Both the position numbers and the translations under genes were made by a program. Shown piece by piece: positions 8,691-17,747 of a stretch of 64,000 bases of DNA. This DNA comes from CAWAQA01 sp963784065 (lineage in GTDB: Bacteria > Acidobacteriota > Vicinamibacteria > Vicinamibacterales > UBA2999): positions 643,669 to 707,668 of the forward strand of contig CAWAQA010000005.1 of NCBI GenBank assembly GCA_963784065.1. Direction: 5' to 3'. The stretch's first letter is position 1, and every line of letters starts with the position of its first letter. The notes under the pieces are model-generated. The model was not told where the DNA came from. It was given only the letters and a program-made list of their open reading frames with translations, and searched no databases.

Positions 8691-9806
8691 ATGAGCGGTG
8701 TACGAGTTCTCGTGGGGACGCGCAAGGGCGCGTTCATCCTCACGTCGGACGGAAAGCGGGAACGATGGGATGTCAGCGGTCCCCACTTCGGCGGCTGGGA
8801 GTTGTACCACGTCAAGGGATCGCCGGCGGATCCGAACCGGCTGTATGCGTCGCAGTCCAGCGGTTGGTTCGGCCAGCTCATTCAACGGTCGAGCGACGGC
8901 GGCCGCACCTGGGAAGCGATGGACAACAAGTTCGTGTACGACGGCGTCCCCGGCACGCACCAGTGGTATGACGGGACGCCGCACCCGTGGGAGTTCAAGC
9001 GCGTCTGGCACCTCGAGCCATCGCTGACCGATCCGGACACGATTTACGCGGGGGTTGAAGACGCCGCCATGTTCCGCTCGACCGACGGTGGACGATCGTG
9101 GCAGGAGCTTTCCGCGCTGCGCGGACACGGGTCCGGGCCGTCCTGGCAGCCGGGGGCCGGCGGGCTCTGCCTGCACACGATTCTTCTCCATCCAGGCAAT
9201 CCCGACCGGATGTTCACCGCGATCTCGGCGGCGGGCGCCTTCCGCACCGACGACGGGGGGACGACGTGGCGGGCGGTCAATCGCGGATTGCGATCGCAAT
9301 ACATCCCCGACCCGAATGCGGAGGTGGGCCACTGCGTGCACCGCCTCGCCATGCACCCGTCGCGGCCCGACGTCCTCTTCATGCAGAAGCACTGGGACGT
9401 CATGCGCAGCGACGACGCCGGCGAGTCGTGGCACGAGATCAGCGGCGACCTGCCGAGCGACTTTGGATTCGTGATCGACGTCCACGCGCACGAGCCGGAG
9501 ACGCTCTATGTGCTGCCGATCACGAGCGACTCGGAGCACTATCCGCCGGAAGGAAAGTTGAGGGTGTACCGCAGCCGCTCGGGCGGGAACGAGTGGGAGG
9601 CGCTCACGAAGGGATTGCCCCAGCACGACTGCTACGTCAACGTGCTGCGCGACGCGATGGCGGTCGATTCGCTCGACCCGTGCGGCGTCTACTTTGGCAC
9701 GACGGGCGGCCAGGTCTACGGATCGTCTGACGGGGGAGACAACTGGGCGCCGATCGTCCGGGATCTCCCGGCGGTCCTGTCGGTGGAAGTCCAGGCGCTT
9801 CCATGA
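8691..9806 (+). CDS. Asp-box beta-propeller protein (sialidase/VPS10-like repeat)
   Basis: A 371-residue intact protein that starts VRVLVGTRKGAFILTSD and has at least five Asp-box repeats: SSDGGRTW, STDGGRSW, TDDGGTTW, SDDAGESW and SSDGGDNW. This predicts a six- or seven-bladed propeller like those of BNR or photosystem-stability-factor-type proteins. There is no signal peptide, so a cytoplasmic location is likely. The last four bases overlap the start of a MoaD/ThiS-like gene (ATGA), indicating translational coupling. Enzymatic activity is not evident. Start ATG 8691 follows AAGGAG. Confidence 0.88.
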   Translation: MSGVRVLVGTRKGAFILTSDGKRERWDVSGPHFGGWELYHVKGSPADPNRLYASQSSGWFGQLIQRSSDGGRTWEAMDNKFVYDGVPGTHQWYDGTPHPWEFKRVWHLEPSLTDPDTIYAGVEDAAMFRSTDGGRSWQELSALRGHGSGPSWQPGAGGLCLHTILLHPGNPDRMFTAISAAGAFRTDDGGTTWRAVNRGLRSQYIPDPNAEVGHCVHRLAMHPSRPDVLFMQKHWDVMRSDDAGESWHEISGDLPSDFGFVIDVHAHEPETLYVLPITSDSEHYPPEGKLRVYRSRSGGNEWEALTKGLPQHDCYVNVLRDAMAVDSLDPCGVYFGTTGGQVYGSSDGGDNWAPIVRDLPAVLSVEVQALP

Positions 9807-10096
9807 TCCGGGTCGTGCTGCCGGCGCATCTTCAGACTCTCGCGCGCGTGGATGGCGAGGTCACGCTCGACGTCGAGCAGCCGACACAGCGCCGCGTCCT
9901 CGACGCGCTCGAAGCGTCCTATCCGGTGCTGCGCGGGACGCTCCGCGATCGGGTGACGCAGCAGCGGCGTGCGTTCGTGCGGTTCTTCGCGTGCGAGCAG
10001 GACTGGTCGCACGAGTCGCCTGACGCGCCGCTGCCTGATGCGGTTGCGAGCGGAGCCGAGCCGTTTCTGGTTGTCGGCGCGATCGCGGGAGGGTAG
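9803..10096 (+). CDS. MoaD/ThiS-family ubiquitin-like sulfur carrier
   Basis: A 97-residue protein with a beta-grasp pattern (MIRVVLPAHLQTLARVDGEV) and the diagnostic C-terminal Gly-Gly in VVGAIAGG, which is adenylated and thiocarboxylated in this family. It overlaps the propeller gene by four bases. No MoaE, MoeB or ThiF gene is nearby. The fixed pairing with an Asp-box propeller suggests a dedicated role, perhaps protein or cofactor modification; that is inference. Confidence 0.85.
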   Translation: MIRVVLPAHLQTLARVDGEVTLDVEQPTQRRVLDALEASYPVLRGTLRDRVTQQRRAFVRFFACEQDWSHESPDAPLPDAVASGAEPFLVVGAIAGG

Positions 10097-10169
10097 CGGT
10101 TTGCAGTACGTCACGGGGCCGGTCGGACTTCAGCCGGCCCACATCGACCGGAGTCCGTACAATTGGGCC

Positions 10170-10694
10170 ATGGCCGGCCGAGAGTGCTACCACTGCAAGC
10201 AATGGATCGAGGAAGGCGAGGCGCACAACTGCTGGACGACGACCGAAGCCGCCCTTACGCGGGATCTCCCGGAGGACTTGCAGGACGCCTGGGAGCGGCT
10301 GCGCGAGACCGCCGTCTCTTTCGGAGATCAGCGGATCTACGCGTCGCACAAATCGGTCATGTTCTCGCGCAAGTCCTGCTACTTCTTCGTGCGCCCGAAG
10401 AGGAACGTCCTCGAGCTCTGCGTGTTCCTCGGCCGGACGCTGAAGGCTCCGCAGGTGCGGCGCGTCGATCAGGCATCGAAGTCCAAGATCGTGCACGTCA
10501 TTCACATCAGGCACCGCGACGAAGTGGAGGCGCCGATCACCGACTGGCTTCAGGAAGCGTACGCACTGTCCGACGCGCTGGCAGCAAAGCCGCAGACGAC
10601 GCGCGCCACATCGAAGCCGGCAGTTCGACCGAAGAAAAAGAAAGCAACGGCCAGGCGGAAGACCGTCGCCGCCAGGAAGTCGAAGCGGCGGTGA
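10170..10694 (+). CDS. DUF5655 domain protein with N-terminal Cys motif and basic tail
   Basis: A 174-residue protein. It begins ECYHCKQWIEEGEAHNC, a small zinc-finger-like segment with two CxxC-type cysteines. Residues from about 45 to 130 (YASHKSVMFSRKSCYFFVRP, LELCVFLGR, HVIHIRHRDEVEAPITDWLQ) match the DUF5655 pattern. The C-terminal 40 residues are very rich in Lys, Arg and Ala, as in histone-H1-like tails, which suggests nucleic-acid contact. Function unknown. Start ATG 10170. A degenerate GGGCCGG/CCGGCCC palindrome lies just upstream at 10115-10140. Confidence 0.8.
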   Translation: MAGRECYHCKQWIEEGEAHNCWTTTEAALTRDLPEDLQDAWERLRETAVSFGDQRIYASHKSVMFSRKSCYFFVRPKRNVLELCVFLGRTLKAPQVRRVDQASKSKIVHVIHIRHRDEVEAPITDWLQEAYALSDALAAKPQTTRATSKPAVRPKKKKATARRKTVAARKSKRR

Positions 10695-10741
10695 CGGCGA
10701 GTGCGAACTGTACGTCATGCTGTTCATTTGAGGAACGACCA

Positions 10742-11129
10742 ATGTTGAAGGACGCGCCGATAGTTCCGTACATCCCGGTCGCCGATGTGGCGCGGGCGCG
10801 GAAGTTCTACGAAGAGAAGGTCGGGCTCACGCCGACGGAGGAATACGCGGGTGGTGTGTTCTACGAATGCGGCAACGGCTCATCTGTCTTCATGTATCCC
10901 TCAGCCGGCGCAGGCACCTCGAAGGCCAGTACCGCGTTCTGGGCGGTTGACGACGTGGTGGCCGAAGTGGCAGCGCTGAAGGCGAGAGGCGTGGTGTTCG
11001 AGGAGTACCGACATGCCAGGGCTCAAGACCGTGAACAGCATCGCGGCGGGCGGCGGTGCGAAGACGGCATGGTTCAAGGACAGCGAGGGAAACATTCTCG
11101 CCGTGAGTCAAAGGGTCAATCAGACGTAG
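10742..11129 (+). CDS. VOC-family (glyoxalase-like) protein, one frameshift
   Basis: The N-terminal module reads VPYIPVADVARARKFYEEKV, with GGVFYECGNGSSVFMYPS and FWAVDDVVAEVAALKARGVV. After a break near 11010 the frame changes and the C-terminus reads TAWFKDSEGNILAVSQRVN, ending at 11129. This is the standard VOC layout of about 128 residues, with the Glu of DSEGN as the expected ligand. A lactoylglutathione-lyase-like or resistance role is possible; the substrate is unknown. Confidence 0.85.
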
Positions 11130-11153
11130 GGCTGGTCTTCAGACCCGCCTCGG

Positions 11154-11174
11154 GCCGGGCCCAAAGGACCCGGC
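11154..11174. terminator. Candidate bidirectional hairpin between convergent genes
   Basis: GCCGGGCC-CAAAG-GACCCGGC forms a hairpin with one mismatch between the end of the plus-strand VOC gene and the end of the minus-strand giant-protein operon. There is no clear T tract. It belongs to the same GGGTCC palindrome family seen elsewhere in the window. Confidence 0.5.
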
Positions 11175-11200
11175 CTGCGCTCGCGGATTACACCGTTCTC

Positions 11201-13174
11201 TCAGGACCCCGCGCCCTCGGCCCCTGGCTCCTCGAGGCTGTCGAACTGCAACCCGCTCGACCCTTCACCGCGGCCAACCTGCTTGCGATGCGCGACCCAG
11301 GCCCATGTCGATCCGTCGATCCAGCGGGCCATCTGATAGTGGCGGGTCACGCGGATGCCTTCGCGGGGAATCTCTTCGTCGTAGAGGAGCAACTCTCCGC
11401 CGCGATTCAGGACCCGGCCTTGCGCATGGTGAACTTTCTGCGAGCCGTCGGGTTGCAGCACGGCGCCGCGCTTCAGGCGCGAGACGATCTTGTCGGGAGC
11501 CACCTTGAGTTGCACCGGGAGCAGCGGAATCCAGTGCGGTGGCACTGTTGACGCGAGCCGATACAGCGCCGCCGCCCCGCTCGCGCTCGGCGGCTCTGTC
11601 CCCGCGAGACCGGCTTGCGTCGGGCCGCGACGAGTCGGTGCGCGGGTTGGGGTGCTCGATCGGGCTCTCGATGCTGCGTTCGATGGCCCACGCGAGGTTG
11701 GCCATTTCGTCGCGCATGAAGAGCACCTCTTCGATCGCGGTGCTTTCCACGCTGCGCGCGAGCGCGGGCGGCAGGAAGAAGAGGTTGGGCTCGGCGCCCG
11801 CAATCGCCTCCTTGCCGGCCCGGCGCAGATACGAGAGCTGGAACATGCGCCAGTGCGACTGCGGCAAGGCACGGTCGCCGATCGGCCGCAGCAGCGTGCG
11901 CACGCCGAAGCTGTCGGTGACGACCAGCGAGTTCACGGCGGTGAGCGATCCCACCGGCAGCGTCAGCGGGACGACGAACCAGTCATTGCCGTAGCTGCTG
12001 GCGTACTCGATCATGAGCAACTGCGCCAGGTCGGTTGGCCCCACCGGCAGCAGGCCGTACTCGATGCGCGCGTCTTCGAATTCCCAGTAGCGCGCCGCCG
12101 GCGCGCCGCGGAACGTCACCGGCGCGGGCACGGTGGTTTCGGTGATGGCGCTGAAGCTCTTGTCGCCGCCGGCGCCGAGGTTCACCTCGAGGTCGAGGTC
12201 GAAGCTGCTCCAGTCGAGATGCCCGTCGTAGAACTCGCTGGCGGTCAGCGCCTTCTCGTCGGCCGCCTGCTCCGACAGCCGTGTCGCAACCGACATGGCG
12301 TATTCCATGCGCGGAGCGATCCAGGCGTCGGCGGAAGCCGCCGGCTCGCTGAACACGCTGTCGTACCAGGCGAGCCAGCTTCCCGCCGTCTGCGCGACCT
12401 CGGCGCGGTCGGCGACGACTATCTTGAGGGCGGTGTCGAGGACCATCTGGCTCGCGCCCGTGCGGCAGGCCTCCTCGAGCCGGCGCGCATCGAGCGCTCG
12501 CCCGACCATCGTCTGCACGAAGCGCACGGTCTGCTCGTCGGCCGCCTCGAGCTGCGCGGCACTCGAGCGGCTGAAGGGCGAACCGGGTGATGAAGTTCGC
12601 GCGGTAGCTCCGCGACAGCGGCTCCAGCTCGAGCATGCGCAAGAAGTGGAGACCGGCCTCGATTCTCAGCTTCAGCGTCCGGGCGTCGCTGGCTGCGGCG
12701 GCGCGGACGCGCTGGCGCTCGACCATCACTTCGAGCGGCATTCGCTGCGCATCGTAGGCGGCAGCCTGCGTCCGCTTGTTGGCCGGCAGCTCACCCAGAT
12801 GGCAGCGCGACAGCGTCGCCGTCTTCGCGCGCGCGCGCGCCAGGACGGGCGTGCCGGCATCCTCGCCCTGGAACTCGCCCACCTGCCATTGGCGCGTCAG
12901 CAGCCACAGCGGGTCGAATACACGCGCGCTCAAGCGTGCTGCGCATGTCGGCTTCGCGGCAACGGGGTTCCAGCCGCGTCCAGCTGGTGATCGACGGACG
13001 GAGCGACGGGTCGAGCGGCGGCTGCGGCTCCGGCGGGGGTGGCTGCGGCTGCGGTTCCGGCTCGGGCTCCGGCTCCGGAGGCTCGGGAGGATCCGGTCGC
13101 GGCGGCCGCCGCGGCGGCACATCCGGGGGATCGTCCGGATCGATGGGACGGAGCGGTCGCGTGGGTTGTGCCAT
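11201..13174 (-). CDS. Giant-locus protein E: uncharacterised conserved protein with Pro/Glu-rich N-terminus (frameshifted)
   Basis: Last gene of the five-gene block. ATG 13174 (or GTG 13177) overlaps the stop of protein D, so the two are translationally coupled. Residues about 10-50 are low-complexity Pro, Glu, Asp and Gln. The body reads FDPLWLLTRQWQVGEFQGE near residue 90, WEFEDARIEYGLLPVGPTDL, DWFVVPLTLPVGSLT, and after further breaks VPPHWIPLLPVQLK and EEIPREGIRVTRHYQMARW, ending EGSSGLQFDSL. Frame changes occur near 12965, 12570 and 11600; the intact protein would be about 655 residues. No signal peptide or membrane segment is seen. I recognise no named domain. The tryptophan-rich motifs look like a conserved structural fold rather than an enzyme active site. 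Confidence 0.75.
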
Positions 13175-13176
13175 CA

Positions 13177-16100
13177 CTATCTCGTCAGCGGCGCGAAGTC
13201 AGTCGACACCGCATCGTCATTGGCGTTGAACGCGAAGAAGAGCGCGGGCAGGTAGTGCGCCAGCTCGCCGAGCGCTTCGGCGTCTACCGCGCGCAGTTTG
13301 GCCATGTCCAGCGTTTCCACCAGCACGCGGTGCAGGTCGGCCACCGTCCACGGCGCATCGGGCACCGGCGGGACGGCCAGCAGCACGGTCTGCGGTGCGC
13401 ACGCGTCAGGAGGATTGAACTGAAACGTGATGGCCGTGGTCTCGGTCGCGGCCGGCACCACTTCCACCCATTCGTCAACGAGCAGGCCGGCCAGCGGCTG
13501 CGCGGTGTCGAGGGGCGCCGGCAATTGAACAACGAGCGAGAGCTTGCCGGCCGGGACGGTCTTGCCCGGTTCGGCCGGCAGGCCGACCCAGCGATCGGTG
13601 GCGTTGAACGGCAGTTGCGCCACGTTCAGGTTCAGTCGCTCGCCGGTGCCGAGGACTTCGGCGCCGCGCAGCGCCCCGCCGAATCGCGCCACTCCGTCGC
13701 GCACGCGTGCGCTGCGGGCGAACCAGGTCTGCGCCGCCAGCGGGTCGCCCCCTTGTACCTGCGCGCTCGCGGCGAGGGCGCTGGCGAGCTCGGCGGCGTG
13801 ACCGCAGGTGAAGAGCGGCATCGCCACGAACGATGCGCCAAACACGGCACGCATGCGCTCCAGCCACTGATCGCGCCGTACCCTGGGCTCGGCGGCCGCG
13901 GGCGCTGCGCCCAGGGTGGTGATGTGATCGACGCGTACCTTGCTCTCCTTCAGCACCGCCGTCGCCTGCATGAGCAGCCCGGCACGGGCCGCCGCGTCGT
14001 CGCCGGCAGCCACGGCCGGGACCGTCAATGCGACGCCAAAGGCATTGAGCTTCAGCAATGCCGTGCGGAGGCTCTCGCTGTCGGCGGCGGTTCCCTTCTT
14101 CACCAGGACATCCAGCGCCTTGTGCGCCGCGCGCAGCAGGTTTTCGGCTCTGACGACGCGGGATTCGAGCTGGGCCAGATCGATGGCCCCCGACGTGGCG
14201 CGTTCGGGCGGAGTGAGATCCTCCGGATCGGCCGCGCGCGCGCTGGTCAGCAGCCGCCGCACGGCGCGTGCCTGCTCCATGATGTCCAGCAGCGTGAGCT
14301 GCCGTGGCGCAAGGTCGGCGGGCCGCGCGTGCTGGATACGCAGGCGCGCGTCCACGGGGAAGCCGCCGGCCTTGTGCCGCGCGTGATAGAGCACGAGCTG
14401 CTCGAGCTCGCTCAGCTCGCCGGCACGTGGCTGGACGTCCACGCTGTAGACGATGTCCAGGTACGCGACCGGCACTTCGCTGAGGAAGAACGAGCGCGTT
14501 TCCGCGACGCTGCCGGTCGCGTCGTCGAGCCGCTCGACCACGCATCGGACGATGCGCGGATCGCCCAGGACTTTGGCGGCCCAGGCATTGAGCAGCGGCT
14601 CGGCGGCGGCGCGTACGGAATTTCCCGAGGTCGCCTTGCCGCCGAGGAGCAGCAGCAGCCGATGGGTCAACGCGATGCCGCTGCGCGGCGTCCTCGCAAC
14701 CTCGAGCTCGGGAGCCGGGGCATCGCCGGTGGCAATGGCATTGAGCGTCGTGGCGGTGCGCGAGACGTTGCCGCGCACCATCTGATAGGCCGCTTCGGCA
14801 GTGAGCGCGTCGCTGACCGCGTCGATCGAGTCGCCGAGCGCATCGAGCTCGACTTCGAGTACGGCCATATCCGCCGGGGTGGCATCGGAGTGTCCCTCCA
14901 GCCAGTGGCTCACCTCGAACTTCTTCGCCGGGTCGTTCCACTTCTGGTGCAGCACCAGCCCATCGACCACGTTGTTGGCCGCGATGCTTTCGAGCGGCAG
15001 CGAGGACGTCTGCAGCTTGCCGGCCGCGAGCGGCGCGATCTCACGGAACGCATCGATGAACTGGTCCTTTCCCACCTCGTGCAGGCGCCGCTCGAAGCGA
15101 TAGCCGAGCAGCGCGGCGAGCGGCTGGCCCTGGCGGACGCCGTCGAGCAGCCACTTCGACTCGCGCACGCGGCGCGACGACAGGTCGATGGCAAACGGTC
15201 CGGTCGCCTGCGGCACGCCGGTGCTTCCGAGGTGGGCATTGCGCAGCAGCGCCGCGGTCGCCGCGTGCGTCATCGACGGCGCGTGAATGAAGCCGCTCTC
15301 GTTGGCCTGCGCGACGAGCGGCCCCTGCTCTCCCGGCGGTGGCGTGATCGGCGCGGTGCCGGCCGGCGCGGGCGCGGGCTTGAGGTTCTCGACCCACCCA
15401 TAGCCGCCGACGTAGACACCCTGCGCGTGCGACGCCCGCATGCTGGCGAGCCGCTTGGTCGCAAACGAGGTGACCCATGCATCGAGCCGGTGTGACGCGA
15501 GATCGATCGTGCCCTGCATCAGGTATTGGAGAGCCTCGCTGTCCTTTCCCTGCAGGTGCGCCAGGCTCTTGCGGAATGCGCCCAGCGCCGAGACGGCTGG
15601 CGTCTGGAAGTTGGTGAGACCCTCGAGATGACGCCGGATCGTCTTGTCGCCGGTGACCGCGGGAACGATCAGATCGAGCTGCCGTTTCCAGGTTTCCGTC
15701 GGCGGCGCGCCGGTGACCAGGTCCACCAGTTCCTGATCCTTGAGCAGCGCGGCCACGCTGGCGCCGGCTCGGGTGCCCGCGATCGCGGCGGCCGCACTCG
15801 CATACTCGAGCAGCATCGAGTGACGCAGCAGCGCGTGCAGCAGGCTGGTGCCGTCGGCCGGCTGCGCGCTGACGAGGGCGGCGATGTTGGGCTGCGCCAG
15901 CAGCGCGGCTATGTAGTTCGGCTCGAGCGGGCGCCACCGCGATACCTCGCCGGCCTGCACCAGGGGGTTGGACACGCGGAACGCCGTTTCGCCGTAGATG
16001 GCGCGCGCCAGCCGTGGCCGCCACGTAAAGCCCATACGCTGGACGATGCCGGCGGTGAGCGCATCCTGCGTGCTGATGAAGCCGCGCGTGTGGAGATTCT

Positions 16101-17657
16101 CGAGAAGCAGGGCGCGCAGATGTTCCAGGTAGTGCCTGCCCATCAGGGATCGCGCGTGTGTAGCTGTTCGACGTGGCCTCGGTGCGCATCACGTCGGCGA
16201 GATCCGCATCGGCGTCAGGCGGGGCTCTGCCGGCGGCCGAGGCGCGCCGCCTCGCTGAGGCGCCCGCGCCAGATGTTGTCGCGCAACCTGATGAGGAAGC
16301 CCTTCAGCCAGGTGTCGTTGGCCAGCGCCGCTTCGTCACCGGCGCGAGGCCGCCACAGGTCCAGCGAGGTCACCGGCAGGACGCCATACGGCTGCCTGCC
16401 GCAGCGAATCGGCGCAAACGGCCCGAAACTGCGGACGTGCGTCACGAAGTGCTCGCGCGCCCAGGCGATGGTCTCGGGCGTCACTCCTGTGCCTTCCATG
16501 CCGACCATGTTGGTGAGGTAGTAGCCCCACGTTGCCTGCCACAGCGCCGTGTTCATGCTGCGCAGGTCACGCTCGTGGCTCTCGGCCGCGTTGCCGACGC
16601 TGCCGAGCACCACGGGAATCTCGCTGGCCGGAAAGCCCAGCGCTTCGCCGAGTCGCCGCGCGTTGGTGTCGGGATCGAGCGCCGGAATCGTCAAGCCGCC
16701 ATCGGTGGCGAAGCTCCGCTGGTGGCCCGTGTCCTCCGCGCCGTAACCCGAGCGTTGCTCGGCGGTGTTGTTCGACGGCGTGCCGGCGCGCACGAAGTCG
16801 AAGCCATCGGTGTAATGGTGTCCGTCGAGGACCTCACTCAGATTCCGCGCGGTCTCGGCCGCGGTCACCGAGCCGGCCGCACCGAGCACGAACAGGCTGT
16901 CGATGCCGGCCGTGAGGATCTGCGGCGTGATCCGGATGCGGATCCCCATGCCTGCTTCCTCGGCGGCATCGAAGTCGATCATCCACCGCATGCCGGCATC
17001 CACGGCCGGCTCGTCGTCGGGAATGTCATCCGCGGTACCGCCCTGGGGATCGGGACCGACCGCGAGCGGCCGTGTGATGTTGCGGCCGGCGACCGCCAGC
17101 GCCGGACGTCCGCCCGACTGCACGATTGCCACCCACCGATCGGGCAGGAGGCGCGCCTGCGGCGCGCTGCGCCACGCCGCGTCCTCGCCGTCGTCCACTA
17201 CCGCCGCCGGCGGAAACTGCGGCGGCGGAGACAGCGCCAGATTCCGCGCAACGGCCGCCGAGGGGCGATTGGCCATGTTGAGCGGCCGCAGCGACCGCAC
17301 GATCCACGCCGCGCGAGGAGCGCCGAATCGATCCGCCAGCTGACGCCAGGCGTCGCCCTGGGCGCGAGCATCGTTACCGGCGCGCCACACCTCGCTCCAG
17401 TAGTGCTCGCCCCACTGCTTCTCGGAGGGAGTGAGCTCTTCCTCGTGCGAGTCGAGGTGGACCTTGTCCGGGTAGACGCGCACGCGCAATTCGCTGCTGC
17501 CGTCCGGCTGGGCGAAGAAGCGCGTCTCGAGCCGTACCGGGAAGAGCGCGAGCGGCCGATCGCTGGCGCACAGCGTCGCCTGCATCTCCGGCGGCAACTG
17601 TGGCAGCGACGCCGCGGGCAGCGTGAAGTCGGACTTGAAGAAGGTGGATGGAGGCAT
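13177..17657 (-). CDS. Giant-locus protein D: about 1490-residue uncharacterised protein (two frameshifts)
   Basis: Fourth gene of the block. ATG 17657 follows an AAGGA box. The N-terminus reads RPLALFPVRLETRFF and YPDKVHLDSHEEELTPSEKQ. The stretch 16215-17657 continues through DADADLADVMRTEA in a second frame (about 16145-16215) into the long downstream frame beginning MGRHYLEHLRALLLENL, so two indels split one protein. The second part is mostly helical and Ala-rich, with YIAALLAQPNIAALVSAQ, LRVGFD-like beta segments absent, and a C-terminus near ELAHYLPALFFAFNAND. No catalytic motif, signal peptide or membrane helix is visible. About 1490 residues suggests a large scaffold or structural subunit; this is inference. 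Confidence 0.75.
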
Positions 17658-17747
17658 CTGGTGGCATGTCCTTGTGATTTCTAGAGCGGGCCGACCGTCT
17701 CGCGCTCCGCGCGGGTGCGTGTGCATGACCAGTCGACATGCGGATCC

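Noticed and set aside
13039..15495. A plus-strand open frame of 818 codons opposite giant protein D
   Set aside because: It is the mirror of a GC-rich coding frame: its composition is dominated by Arg, Gly, His and Glu, there is no ribosome site, and the minus-strand reading has ordered helical segments and neighbours in the same operon.
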